64,000 nt of DNA from Pelagibius sp. CAU 1746 (GCF_039839785.1 NZ_JBDOQT010000001.1:2418001-2482000), one strand, 5' to 3'; counted from the stretch's first letter, positions 19,220 to 27,675 are shown. The notes: generated from the sequence alone by a model not told the origin. Numbers and translations: made by a program.

Positions 19220-19633
19220 ATGATTGCCGGATTTTCGGCGTCTCTGTCGGGACTGATGGCGCAGAGCAAGCGCCTGGCCGTCTCGGCGGACAACATTGCC
19301 AACATGCACAGCCGCGGCGTGCGAGAGGGTGGCCCGGCCCAAGCCTCTGAGGCGGGGCGGCGGGGCGCCTACGTGCCCAAGCGGGTGGACGACGTCACCG
19401 CCGCGGGTGGCGGCGTGCGGGCCGAGGTGCGTCCGGTGGAGCCGCCATCGGTCGAGGTCTACGCCCCGGGGCGCCCGGACGCGGATGCCGCCGGCGTGGC
19501 GGCCATTCCCAACGTTAATCTGGCCGAAGAACTGGTGACGCAGATCCAGGCGCAGCGGGCCTACGAAGCCAATGCGGCGGCGTTCCGTACCCAGGACGAA
19601 ATCACCGACAGCCTGATCGACATCAAGTCGTAA
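19220..19633 (+). CDS. Short flagellar basal-body rod-like protein (FlgC-like)
   Basis: The 137-residue protein has the N-terminal segment of flagellar rod/hook proteins (SADNIAN in the first 30 residues) and the matching C-terminal segment (NLAEELVTQIQAQRAYEANA), the two pieces that form the conserved coiled coil of FlgB/FlgC/FlgF/FlgG. The length fits FlgC. No other flagellar gene is in the window, so this is an orphan copy away from any flg cluster. A rho-independent-like terminator follows. Confidence 0.82.
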   Translation: MIAGFSASLSGLMAQSKRLAVSADNIANMHSRGVREGGPAQASEAGRRGAYVPKRVDDVTAAGGGVRAEVRPVEPPSVEVYAPGRPDADAAGVAAIPNVNLAEELVTQIQAQRAYEANAAAFRTQDEITDSLIDIKS

Positions 19634-19683
19634 GGCCGCAATCCCGCTCCCTCGCCGTGCGGCGCAGAGGGCGCCAACGAACG

Positions 19684-19717
19684 AAACCGCGCCGGGCCGG
19701 CGGGCCCGCGCGGTTTT
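19684..19717 (+). terminator. Rho-independent-like terminator
   Basis: A GC-rich stem (AAACCGCGCC... pairing with ...CGCGCGGTTTT, one bulge) is followed by TTTT. It lies 50 bases after the stop of the flagellar-rod-like gene. Confidence 0.65.
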
Positions 19718-19845
19718 ATCAATTCCATTTACCGAGGTGGAGACGGGCGGGGGGCGCCGCAGCGCGGCCTTTGCCGGTCCCGGAACCAATTGACGCCGCA
19801 GTCGGAAACCGCGGCGACAAGGTCAGGTAGGGAAGATCGCGTGCC

Positions 19846-20013
19846 TTAGGCGGCGATGCCTTCGCGCCAGGCGCTGGTGGACTTGCAGTTCTGGCAGACG
19901 CGCTCGCCCGGCCAAGAGCTCATGAACTCGGAGCTGCACATGAGGCAGTTCCGGCGCTTCTTCTCGTAGGCGCGGTCCGATTTCGGTTTGGAGTTTTTCG
20001 TGGAGTCACTCAT
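19846..20013 (-). CDS. Small zinc-ribbon-like protein
   Basis: The 55-residue basic protein has two CxxC pairs (C23/C26 in CLMC and C40/C43 in CQNC) separated by 13 residues, which could bind one zinc ion. The start at 20013 (MSDSTKNSKP) is preferred over a longer frame reaching 20094 because the upstream residues do not look conserved. Such very small treble-clef/zinc-ribbon proteins are common in alphaproteobacteria and of unknown function. Confidence 0.65.
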   Translation of the reverse strand: MSDSTKNSKPKSDRAYEKKRRNCLMCSSEFMSSWPGERVCQNCKSTSAWREGIAA

Positions 20014-20532
20014 GGGCGCGGTGATACCGGGGCTTGCATTTGAATGCAACAAAAATGTTGCACCGCAATGACGATTTTGCGCCGTTTTCTCCAAAAGCGG
20101 TATCTTGGACCGATCTTAAGAATAATCATTTAGTTCGTGACGCGGGACGGGACGCAGCCGGCGGGCGGTCCCGCCGCGCTTTGTGGAGTGGGGGCTCTCA
20201 ATCCCGCTATCCAAGTCCTGTGGCGCGCCGCCGCCGCCGGCCGCCTCGCGGGACCGCGCCGATCGCCGCCAAGTGTTTAGGAACAAATTCTAAGATCTGT
20301 CCGGAGAGATTATTGGCCTGGGGTTGCCTGCGGACCGCTCCTGGATGTCGCTACCAGGCCAGTGATGGCGGCGCCTCCCGGCGCCCTGTCGTGAGGGCTT
20401 CTCGGCCAAATGGGGTTTTGCTATCCTTATTCCACGTGCGGGGTCCCCGGCACCGCGAGGGACGGTGCTCCAGGACAACGGGACCTTCCGGGAAGGAAGG
20501 CCATTCAGGAGCCGCACGGGGAGGGAGACAGC
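20014..20532. other. 519-base region without a recognised gene
   Basis: No coding frame here has a ribosome binding site and plausible product. Two stem-loops stand out: TGGCCTGG/CCAGGCCA (20314-20321 with 20354-20361) and GGCGCC-tccc-GGCGCC (20370-20385). These suggest a structured transcript, either a small RNA or the leader of the 44-residue protein that follows, but I do not recognise an Rfam-type family. Confidence 0.4.
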
Positions 20533-20667
20533 ATGTATCGTTCGGTCATCGAGAGCGAGCAGGAAGGCAGCGAACGCCGGCGTCTTTGGCGCTGGGTCGA
20601 AGGTATCCTGGTCGCCGTGGTGGTCGTGGTCGGAGTCACTTATCTCTTTGGCCTGATCACGTTCTAG
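20533..20667 (+). CDS. Single-pass membrane microprotein
   Basis: The 44-residue protein has a charged N-terminus (MYRSVIESEQEGSERRRLWR) and one C-terminal membrane helix (about 22-42). GGGAGACAGC precedes the ATG at a good distance. I do not recognise the family and there is no close partner gene; it lies between a structured gene-free region and the cobalamin riboswitch. Confidence 0.6.
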   Translation: MYRSVIESEQEGSERRRLWRWVEGILVAVVVVVGVTYLFGLITF

Positions 20668-20830
20668 TACAGCCAGGTTCCACGCCTCTGCGTCCTGCAG
20701 TGCCTGCAGCGGGCGCCGGCGGGCGCGTTGCCGAGGGCGCGCCGGCGCACTGTCCGGTCGCCGATCTCGCAACACGGGCCGCGTGGAGATGTTGCGGGGC
20801 GGGGAGAATCGCGGTTAAAGTCACCCCAGA

Positions 20831-21020
20831 TGGTTCCGCCAGTCCGAACGGCGCGGCGGATTAAATGGGAACACGGTGAGGCGTACCCTACAGGGACCGA
20901 AGCCGTGGCTGCCCCCGCAACTGTGAGCGGAGAGCGACACCCGGCAAGCCACTGGCCCTAGCGTGGGCCGGGAAGGCGGAGTGGAGCGAGGACCCGTGAG
21001 CCAGGAGACCTGCCATCGAG
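20831..21020 (+). promoter_or_regulatory. Cobalamin riboswitch
   Basis: The leader contains the conserved cobalamin-riboswitch elements in order: AAATGGGAA then GGTG, GCTGCCCCCGCAACTG, GCCACTG, GGGAAGGC, and the B12 box AGCCAGGAGACCTGCC (20998-21013). It precedes cbtB-cbtA-DUF1636, so binding of adenosylcobalamin should turn off cobalt uptake. The exact 5' edge is approximate. Confidence 0.95.
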
Positions 21021-21139
21021 ATTTTACTCACTCCGGGCGGGGTTGCTCGGAAGGGCGGAGTGGCAGGCGGGACCGTCGTGCCGTGCGGATGTCTTTCCAG
21101 CGGATCCTATCCGAAGCTTATAGGCAGTTGGAGGACACG

Positions 21140-21322
21140 ATGCAGACGGCGACACAATCCGCGACCCAGACTTCTTCCTTTTCCCAAAGCCGGCGCATGA
21201 TCGCAGCGGCGACCCTGGCTTTCGGCCTGGGGCTGGTTTTCCTCAGCGGCTTCGCGAATTCGGCGGTGGTGCACAACGCGGCGCACGACGCGCGCCACGC
21301 CATGGCCTTTCCCTGCCACTGA
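21140..21322 (+). CDS. cbtB: Cobalt transporter subunit CbtB
   Basis: The 60-residue membrane protein has one transmembrane helix (about 22-44) and a histidine-rich tail, HNAAHDARHAMAFPCH, with H45, H49, H53 and H60 that fits the CbtB metal-binding C-terminus. GGAGG lies just before the ATG. It follows a cobalamin riboswitch and precedes cbtA by 23 bases, the standard arrangement for this predicted B12-regulated cobalt uptake system. Confidence 0.93.
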   Translation: MQTATQSATQTSSFSQSRRMIAAATLAFGLGLVFLSGFANSAVVHNAAHDARHAMAFPCH

Positions 21323-21345
21323 TCCAGCAGAGACGAGATAGAGCG

Positions 21346-22095
21346 ATGCTTCATCGCATCTTATGGGCGGCCCTGGTCGCAGGCTTCGTGGCCGGCATTG
21401 CCAGCGCGGTGCTGCAGCACTTCACCACCACGCCGCTGATCCTTCAGGCCGAGCACTACGAGAACGGCGGCGCACCTGCGGTGGCGCACTCCGGGCTGGA
21501 CGGCGGTGGCTTCGGCGATGCGCGGCTCATCCTTGTGCACGCCGGCGAAGATCACGGCGAGGGCAGCGTCTGGGCGCCTGCCGACGGCTTGGAGCGCACG
21601 CTCTATACCTCGGTGGTGACCGTCGGCACGGCCTTCGGCTTCGCGCTGATCCTGCTCTCCGCCATGGTGCTGGCCGACGCCCGCATCTCCGCGCGCAGCG
21701 GGCTCATGTGGGGCGCCGCCGGCTTTGCGGCGGCGGGGCTCGCCCCGGCGCTGGGGCTCAGCCCGGAACTGCCGGGCTCGGCCGCGGCGGTGCTGGAGGA
21801 CCGCCAGATCTGGTGGATCGCCACGGCGGTCGCGACCGCCGCCGGGCTCTGGCTGGCGCTGCGGGTTTCCAAGCCCTGGGCGATTGCCGGGGGAATCGTG
21901 CTGATGGTGCTGCCGCACGTGATCGGCGCGCCCCATCCCGACGGCTTCATCAGCGAGGTTCCGGCCGAACTCTCCGGCCACTTCGCCGCCGCATCCTTGG
22001 TGGTGATGGCGGTGATCTGGTCGCTCGCCGGCACCGTCGCCGGCTACGTCTGGCAGCGCGGCGAGGCGAAGCAGGCCGCTGCCGCGGCGGCCTAG
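21346..22095 (+). CDS. cbtA: Cobalt transporter subunit CbtA
   Basis: The 249-residue protein has about five to six membrane segments and the CbtA-type N-terminus (FVAGIASAVLQHFTTTPLILQAEHYE), in which histidines lie next to the first helix. CbtA is thought to form the channel part of a cobalt transporter with CbtB. It lies between cbtB and a DUF1636 gene behind a cobalamin riboswitch. Confidence 0.92.
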   Translation: MLHRILWAALVAGFVAGIASAVLQHFTTTPLILQAEHYENGGAPAVAHSGLDGGGFGDARLILVHAGEDHGEGSVWAPADGLERTLYTSVVTVGTAFGFALILLSAMVLADARISARSGLMWGAAGFAAAGLAPALGLSPELPGSAAAVLEDRQIWWIATAVATAAGLWLALRVSKPWAIAGGIVLMVLPHVIGAPHPDGFISEVPAELSGHFAAASLVVMAVIWSLAGTVAGYVWQRGEAKQAAAAAA

Positions 22096-22112
22096 GCCGC
22101 CCGGCTCCCTTC

Positions 22113-22496
22113 ATGGCGGCGGTCTGCCTGCAGGTCTGTATTTCCTGTGAAGATGCGGCCGGCGGGGCGGTCCCCGCCGGCCGCCGTCTTTACGAGGCCC
22201 TGCTGGCTGCCGCCGCGGAGATGCCCGGCATCGACGTGGCGCCGGTCGAATGCTTCGCCGTCTGCGACCGTCCCGTGACCCTGGCCTTCCGCGCCGGGGC
22301 CGGCGATCCCGAAAGGTGGAGCTATCTCATCGGCAATGCCGATGCGGAGAAGGATCTCGCTGACATCCTGGCGGCCGCCCGCGCGGTCGCGGACTCGCCC
22401 CACGGCGTGCCGGCCATGGAGCGTCGCCCGCCCTTCTTCCGGAAGGGCGTTATCGCGCGGGTGCCGCCACTTGCCGGAGACCCGGGCGGGGCTTGA
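22113..22496 (+). CDS. DUF1636 family putative metal-binding protein
   Basis: The 127-residue protein carries a cysteine pattern (C9/C12 in CISC and C47/C51 in CFAVC) like thioredoxin-fold [2Fe-2S] ferredoxins. DUF1636 genes recur beside cobalamin-regulated transport and biosynthesis genes, and this one follows cbtA by 17 bases in the riboswitch operon. A role in handling cobalt or in cobalamin synthesis is inferred only from that context. Confidence 0.86.
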   Translation: MAAVCLQVCISCEDAAGGAVPAGRRLYEALLAAAAEMPGIDVAPVECFAVCDRPVTLAFRAGAGDPERWSYLIGNADAEKDLADILAAARAVADSPHGVPAMERRPPFFRKGVIARVPPLAGDPGGA

Positions 22497-22508
22497 GCGC
22501 GCCGCGCT

Positions 22509-22715
22509 CTACTTGCGTTTCCACCCCAGGAACGCGATGGCGGCGCCGATCAAAAAAGGCAGCCAGAAGATCAGCAGGGCTTCTTCCGTGAACCACTCAT
22601 AAGAACGGCTGGCGTTGTTGGTGTAGAAGCCGGCCGCCATGGCGTTCACGAAGATCCAGAAGGCCAGGGCGCCGGCGGCAACGATCCCGCCCAGCAGCAT
22701 CAGGAAAATGCGCAT
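22509..22715 (-). CDS. Small two-helix membrane protein
   Basis: The 68-residue protein has two predicted membrane helices (about 3-25 and 46-64) joined by a short polar loop with NNASRSYEWFTEE, and a basic C-terminus (WKRK). I do not recognise the family. It lies 34 bases after the Lrp regulator on the same strand. Confidence 0.65.
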   Translation of the reverse strand: MRIFLMLLGGIVAAGALAFWIFVNAMAAGFYTNNASRSYEWFTEEALLIFWLPFLIGAAIAFLGWKRK

Positions 22716-22749
22716 TGCTCGGAAACCCTGTTCTGTTGTCGGCGGCAGT

Positions 22750-23244
22750 TCATGAGACGGCCCCTCTTGCCGGGCCGCCCGTCGTCTCCAGCGGCAGGGA
22801 GTTGGTGTACTTCACCTGGCGCAGGGCGAAGCTGGACTCGATGGAGGCGACGTTCTCCACGCGGGTCAGCTTGGTCTTGAGGAAGCGCTCGTAGGCCGCC
22901 AGGTCGGCGGTGGCCACGCGCAGCAGGTAGTCGCGCGTCCCGGTCATCAGGTAGCACTCCAGCACTTCGGGATAGCCGCTGACCTCCGCCTCGAAGCGGT
23001 CGAGGTCTTCCTCGTGCTGGCGCTCCAGCTTGATGGAAATGAAGACCGAGACCGGCAGGCCGACGGCGTCCTGGTTCAGCAGCGCGACGTAGCGTTTGAT
23101 GACCCCGGCCTCTTCCAGCAGACGCACCCGGCGCAGGCAGGGCGAGGGGGAGAGCCCGACCCGCTCGGCCAGTTCAACGTTCGAGAGGCGGCCGTTGCCC
23201 TGCAGGGCGTCGAGGATCTTGCGGTCGATGGCGTCCAGTTTCAT
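22750..23244 (-). CDS. Lrp/AsnC-family transcriptional regulator
   Basis: The 164-residue protein starts MKLDAIDRKILDALQGNGR, a standard Lrp/AsnC helix-turn-helix opening (recognition region LAERVGLSPSPCLRRVRLLE), followed by the RAM ligand domain with SGYPEVLECYLMTGTRDYLL. An in-frame region upstream to 23499 is open but not conserved. Family members sense amino acids and regulate metabolism. It is divergent from the E1/transketolase-like gene, with inverted repeats between them. Confidence 0.95.
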   Translation of the reverse strand: MKLDAIDRKILDALQGNGRLSNVELAERVGLSPSPCLRRVRLLEEAGVIKRYVALLNQDAVGLPVSVFISIKLERQHEEDLDRFEAEVSGYPEVLECYLMTGTRDYLLRVATADLAAYERFLKTKLTRVENVASIESSFALRQVKYTNSLPLETTGGPARGAVS

Positions 23245-23288
23245 GGCTGGCAGATTATGCCATTCCGTTCCTGAAGGATAGTGGAAGG

Positions 23289-23333
23289 TGCCAATTTGAC
23301 TACGGAAAGTGGCGTAATTGGCATGAAATGCCA
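23289..23333. promoter_or_regulatory. Probable Lrp-family binding sites
   Basis: Between the divergent Lrp and E1-like genes lie two related dyads sharing a half site: TGCCAATT (23289-23296) with AATTGGCA (23316-23323), and TGGCAT-GAA-ATGCCA (23319-23333). The repeated TGGCA half sites suit cooperative binding by an Lrp-type regulator. Confidence 0.6.
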
Positions 23334-23386
23334 GGGGGTTTTGGCGTATTCTTCCTTCCAGCCGCTCTCCAAGCAGGGAGTCCCCC

Positions 23387-25783
23387 ATGGCGACCAATGA
23401 TGCGCGCCACCTGAAGATGTTGCAGGCGCTGGAGCAGAAGGTGCTCTGGCTGTCGTCCTGGACCATCCACAACGCCAACCACATCCGCCCGAAAGGCACG
23501 GTGAAGGTCGGCGGCCATCAGGCCTCCAGCGCCTCGCTCGCCACGTTGATGACGGCGCTCTATTTCGACGTGCTGCGCCCGGCGGACCGTGTCGCGGTGA
23601 AGCCGCACGCCAGCCCGGTGTTTCACGCCATCCAGTACCTGCTGGGCAACCAGGCGCGCGACAAGCTGGAGAACTTCCGCGGCTTCGGCGGTGCCCAGTC
23701 CTACCCCTCGCGGACCAAGGACGGCGACGATGTCGACTTCTCCACCGGCTCGGTGGGCCTGGGCGTGGCGATCACCTCTTTCGCCTCCATGGTGCAGGAC
23801 TACGTGCGCCTCAAAGGTTGGAGCAAGGACCGGCCGGAAGGCCGCATGGTGGCGCTGGTCGGCGACGCGGAACTGGACGAGGGCAATATCTACGAAGCCC
23901 TCATGGAGGGCTGGAAGCACGATCTGCGCAACACCTGGTGGGTTATCGACTACAACCGCCAGAGCCTCGACGCGGTGGCGAGCAAGAACCTCTACGGCCA
24001 GTTCGACAAGCTGTTCCGCTCGATGGGCTGGGAGGTCATCACCATCAAGTACGGCCACCTGCTGGAGGCCGCCTTCAAGGAGCCGGGCGGCGAGAAGCTG
24101 CGCCAGTGGATCGATGACTGCCCCAACCAGCTCTATTCGGCGCTGACTTTCCAGGGCGGCGCGGCCTGGAGAAAACGTCTCCTGGATGACCTGGGCGACC
24201 AGGGCCCCGCGACAAAGCTCATCGAGGCCCGCAGCGACGATGAACTGGCGCGCCTCATGACCAACCTCGGCGGCCACGACCTGCCGGCGGTCCTCGAGGC
24301 TTTCCACTCGGTCGATCACGACCGCCCGGTCTGCTTCATCGCCTACACGGTGAAGGGCCACGGCCTGCCGCTGGCCGGCCACAAGGACAACCACGCCGGC
24401 CTGATGACGCCGGAGCAGATGGAGGGCTTCCGCGCCTCCCTGGGCATCCGCGAGGGCCACGAGTGGGAGCCCTTCGAGGCCATGGCGCCGGCACGAAAGG
24501 ACATCGAGGCCTTCCTCAAGGCGGTGCCCTTCAACGCCCAGGGGCGGCGGCGCTATGACGCCGGGCGCGTCGAGGTGCCGGCCAAGCTGGCGGCGCCGGA
24601 AGGCGGATCCCTGTCGACGCAGGAAGGTTTCGGCAAGATCCTCAATGAGATCGCCCGCGGAAATTCGCCGCTGGCCGAGCGCATCGTGACCACCTCGCCG
24701 GACGTCACCGTCTCCACCAACCTGGGCCCCTGGGTGAACCGCCGCGGTCTGTTCAGCCGCACGCCGCTGGCCGACACCTTCCGCGACCAGCAGGTGCCCT
24801 CGGCGCAGAAGTGGGCGATGTCGCCCGAGGGTCAGCACATCGAGCTCGGCATCGCCGAGATGAACCTCTTCCTGCTGCTGGGTGCGCTGGGCCTGTCGCA
24901 TTCGCTGTTCGGCGAACGCCTGCTGCCCATCGGCACGCTCTACGACCCCTTCATCCAGCGCGGCCTGGATGCGCTGAACTACGCCTGCTACCAGGACGCC
25001 CGTTTCATCCTGGTGGCCACCCCCTCTGGCGTCACCCTGGCGCCGGAAGGCGGCGCGCATCAGTCGGTCTCCTCGCCGCTCATCGGCCTGGCGCAGGATG
25101 GTCTCGCGTCCTTCGAGCCGGCCTTCGTCGACGAGCTCTCGACCATCCTCGGCTGGTCCTTCGACTATCTGCAGCGTGACGGCGAAGGCGAGCCTTCCGG
25201 TCCCTGGTTGCGTGACGAAAAGGGCGGTTCGGTCTACCTGCGTCTCTCCACGCGGCCGCTGGAGCAGCCCAAGCGGAGCATCGATACGGAGATCGCCGCA
25301 GACATCATCAACGGCGCCTACTGGCTGAGGAAGCCCGGGCCCAACTGCGAGGTGGTCATCGCCTACCAGGGGGTGGTGGCGGAGGAAGCCATCGCCGCGG
25401 CCGGACTCATCGCCGAGGATCGCCGCGACGTCGGCGTGCTGGCGGTGACCTCCGCCGACCGCTTGAGCGCCGGCTGGCACGCCGCCGAGCGGGCGCGTCA
25501 GGAGGGCGCCGTCAACGCGCGCTCCCACATCGAGAACCTGCTGGCGCCCATCGATCGCGACTCCGGGCTGGTCACGGTGCTGGACGGCCACCCGACCACG
25601 CTGTCCTGGCTGGGCTCGGTGCGCGGCCACCGGGTGCAGGCGCTGGGCGTCGAGCATTTCGGCCAGACCGGCACCATCGAGGACCTCTACGGCCACCACC
25701 GCATCGACACGGCGGCCATCGTCGCGGCGGCCAACGCCGCCTCCGCAGGCCGCCCGATCCGCTATCTGCGGGCGGTGACGTAA
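23387..25783 (+). CDS. Homodimeric E1 / transketolase-like ThDP enzyme
   Basis: The 798-residue protein resembles the homodimeric E1 of 2-oxo-acid dehydrogenase complexes (AceE-type), with the N-terminal thiamine-diphosphate domain (GGHQASSASLATLMTALY; VALVGDAELDEGNIYEA as the GDxE...N-type cofactor site), the PYR domain (GQHIELGIAEMNLF) and the C-terminal domain. It is shorter than typical AceE (about 890) and no E2/E3 genes are adjacent. An Lrp regulator is divergent. The Pseudomonas putida mdeR/mdeB pair (Lrp-type regulator plus an AceE-like 2-oxobutyrate dehydrogenase) is a precedent, but the substrate here is unknown. Confidence 0.85.
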   Translation: MATNDARHLKMLQALEQKVLWLSSWTIHNANHIRPKGTVKVGGHQASSASLATLMTALYFDVLRPADRVAVKPHASPVFHAIQYLLGNQARDKLENFRGFGGAQSYPSRTKDGDDVDFSTGSVGLGVAITSFASMVQDYVRLKGWSKDRPEGRMVALVGDAELDEGNIYEALMEGWKHDLRNTWWVIDYNRQSLDAVASKNLYGQFDKLFRSMGWEVITIKYGHLLEAAFKEPGGEKLRQWIDDCPNQLYSALTFQGGAAWRKRLLDDLGDQGPATKLIEARSDDELARLMTNLGGHDLPAVLEAFHSVDHDRPVCFIAYTVKGHGLPLAGHKDNHAGLMTPEQMEGFRASLGIREGHEWEPFEAMAPARKDIEAFLKAVPFNAQGRRRYDAGRVEVPAKLAAPEGGSLSTQEGFGKILNEIARGNSPLAERIVTTSPDVTVSTNLGPWVNRRGLFSRTPLADTFRDQQVPSAQKWAMSPEGQHIELGIAEMNLFLLLGALGLSHSLFGERLLPIGTLYDPFIQRGLDALNYACYQDARFILVATPSGVTLAPEGGAHQSVSSPLIGLAQDGLASFEPAFVDELSTILGWSFDYLQRDGEGEPSGPWLRDEKGGSVYLRLSTRPLEQPKRSIDTEIAADIINGAYWLRKPGPNCEVVIAYQGVVAEEAIAAAGLIAEDRRDVGVLAVTSADRLSAGWHAAERARQEGAVNARSHIENLLAPIDRDSGLVTVLDGHPTTLSWLGSVRGHRVQALGVEHFGQTGTIEDLYGHHRIDTAAIVAAANAASAGRPIRYLRAVT

Positions 25784-25793
25784 TCACGCCTCT

Positions 25794-25904
25794 GTCGTCC
25801 CGGGGCTTGACCCCGGGACCCATTGGCATCTGCCCCGGGGTAAATTTCCGACCGGCCGTTGCGCGGATACGGCAATGGGTCCCGGCAACAAGTGCCGGGA
25901 CGAC
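25794..25904. repeat. REP-like nested inverted repeat
   Basis: The 111-base element has nested inverted repeats: outer GTCGTCCCGG (25794-25803) with CCGGGACGAC (25895-25904), inner GGGACCCATTG (25815-25825) with CAATGGGTCCC (25873-25883), and small terminal hairpins (TCCCGGGG-CTTGA-CCCCGGGA; GTCCCGGCA-ACAAG-TGCCGGGAC). It lies between convergent genes, a usual place for dispersed extragenic palindromes. Confidence 0.75.
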
Positions 25905-25962
25905 GACGGAGAGGAAGTCGAGGATATGTGCCCGCGGCGTCGGCCCGCCGGCTCCTGCACTC

Positions 25963-26307
25963 TCAACTCCCCGAAAGCTGATCGAAGGCCTCCAGGGCCT
26001 GGGCGCCGTAGACGTAGGACGGCCCGCCGCCCATGTAGATCGCCACGTCAATGGTCTCCAGGATCTCGGCGCGGGTCGCTCCGTGGCGGATGGCGGCGGC
26101 GGTGTGAAAGCCGATGCAGCCGTCGCAGCGGCCGGCAATGCCGATCCCCAAGGCGATCAGTTCCTTGGTCTTCGGTGAAAGCTCGCCCGGGGCCGTCGCC
26201 ACATTGGCGAGCCCGGAAAAGGCCCTCGCCAGTTCCGGCGACGCCTTGCGGTAGTCGGTGATGGCCTGCGACAGCGTCTGGTTCGCCGTCTTCCAGTCCT
26301 TGTGCAA
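25963..26307 (-). CDS. AhpD-like carboxymuconolactone decarboxylase-family protein
   Basis: The 114-residue protein has the AhpD/CMD motif CDGCIGFHTAAAIRHGATR, with a CxxC pair and a histidine six residues on that form the thiol-based redox site. A TTG start at 26307 with GGAGAG just upstream was chosen; the frame is open much further upstream but runs antisense to the divergent Rieske gene. Alkylhydroperoxidase-like or gamma-carboxymuconolactone decarboxylase-like functions occur in this family. Confidence 0.87.
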   Translation of the reverse strand: MHKDWKTANQTLSQAITDYRKASPELARAFSGLANVATAPGELSPKTKELIALGIGIAGRCDGCIGFHTAAAIRHGATRAEILETIDVAIYMGGGPSYVYGAQALEAFDQLSGS

Positions 26308-26502
26308 TTCGCTCTCCTTCCTATGCCAAAGGGCCAGTTGTCGGCCAGGTCCCGGGTCCTGTCGATGACAGAGATCAAAGAGCCGATCGGAGGGTCTGTC
26401 GCTCCTGAAACAGCCCTGTCGCGAATGCTGTCGCGGCCTTCGCCCGAGGCGCGGAAGAGTGGAAGCCGTTAAGCATGGCATCCCCTTGGCGCGGAGGCGG
26501 AA

Positions 26503-27675
26503 ATGACCACATGGTTGCCCAAAGAGATCGAGGCCGAGCGGCTGGCGCTGCAGCGCGTTCTGCTGCCCATCGCCGAGGCCGGCGGCCTGCCCAACGCGGC
26601 CTATACCTCCGAGGCCTTCGCTGCCGCGGAGCGCGACGAGGTGCTGGCAAAGACCTGGACCTGCATCGGTGTGGGCAACTGGGTGGCGGAGCCGGGCGAT
26701 CTGAAACCGCTGCAGCTGTTCGGCCTGCCGCTGCTGCTGCTGCGCGACCGCGCGGGTGAGATCAAGGTGTTCCACAACGTCTGCAGCCACCGCGGGCTGG
26801 AACTGGTGAGCGCGCCCTGCAGGTCCAAGGGCCTGATCCGCTGCCGCTATCATTCCTGGAGCTACAGCCTGGACGGCAGCCTCAAGGCCACGCCATTCAT
26901 CGGCGGGCCGGGCACCAAGACCTGCGAGGGCTTCGACAAGTCGAAGCACGGCCTCAAGGAGGTGCGCAGCGCCGTGTGGTGCGATGCGGTCTTCATCGAC
27001 CTCTCCGGCGAGGCGCCGCCTTTCGAGGATTTCATCGCGCCCATTGCCGCGCGCTGGAGCGCCTTCGATCCGGCGCGCCTGCGTCACGGCGGCGCCGACT
27101 CGGCCTTTGCCATCGAGCTGAACTGCAACTGGAAGCTGGCGGTGGAGAACTACTGCGAGGCCTATCACCTGCCGTGGATACACCCGGCCCTGAACCAGTA
27201 CTCCCGCCTGGAGGATCACTATGCCATCGAGGAGGCGGGACACATGGCCGGGCAGGGCAGCACCGCTTACCGCCCGGCGCTGAGCGGCGACGGGCGGCAG
27301 TTTCCGGCCCACCCCGGCTTGCCGCAGAGCTGGTACGGCGCCGGAGAGTATCTGGCGCTCTTCCCCAACGTTCTTTTCGGCGTCCATTCCGACCACTTCT
27401 TTACGGTCGTGCTGGAGCCGCTCGCCGCCGGCGCCACCCGCGAACACTTCGAGATATACTACTTCGACGATGCGGCCCTGGGCGACGCCTATGCCGATCT
27501 GCGCGCCACCAACGCCCGCCAATGGCTCACGGTCTTCGAGGAAGACCGCGGGGTGGTGGAAGGCATGCAGGCGGGGCGCGCCTCGCCGGCATTCGAAGGG
27601 GGCGTCTTCTCGCCGGCAATGGACGGCCCGACGCATTGCTTCAACAAGTGGATGGCGACGGCGCTGCTTGGGTAG
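26503..27675 (+). CDS. Rieske aromatic-ring/N-demethylating oxygenase alpha subunit
   Basis: The 390-residue protein has an N-terminal Rieske [2Fe-2S] site (C94-x-H96 ... C114-x2-H117, in CSHRG and CRYHSW) and a C-terminal mononuclear iron site with H222 and H227 (in ENYCEAYHLPWIHP) and probably D348. The sequence is close in style to glycine-betaine and stachydrine demethylases, which use quaternary amines rather than aromatics. The reductase partner is not in the window. It is divergent from the AhpD-like gene. Confidence 0.92.
   Translation: MTTWLPKEIEAERLALQRVLLPIAEAGGLPNAAYTSEAFAAAERDEVLAKTWTCIGVGNWVAEPGDLKPLQLFGLPLLLLRDRAGEIKVFHNVCSHRGLELVSAPCRSKGLIRCRYHSWSYSLDGSLKATPFIGGPGTKTCEGFDKSKHGLKEVRSAVWCDAVFIDLSGEAPPFEDFIAPIAARWSAFDPARLRHGGADSAFAIELNCNWKLAVENYCEAYHLPWIHPALNQYSRLEDHYAIEEAGHMAGQGSTAYRPALSGDGRQFPAHPGLPQSWYGAGEYLALFPNVLFGVHSDHFFTVVLEPLAAGATREHFEIYYFDDAALGDAYADLRATNARQWLTVFEEDRGVVEGMQAGRASPAFEGGVFSPAMDGPTHCFNKWMATALLG

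Noticed and set aside
23300-25699. 799-codon antisense frame over the E1/transketolase-like gene
   Set aside because: It mirrors a protein with clear ThDP-enzyme motifs and has none itself.
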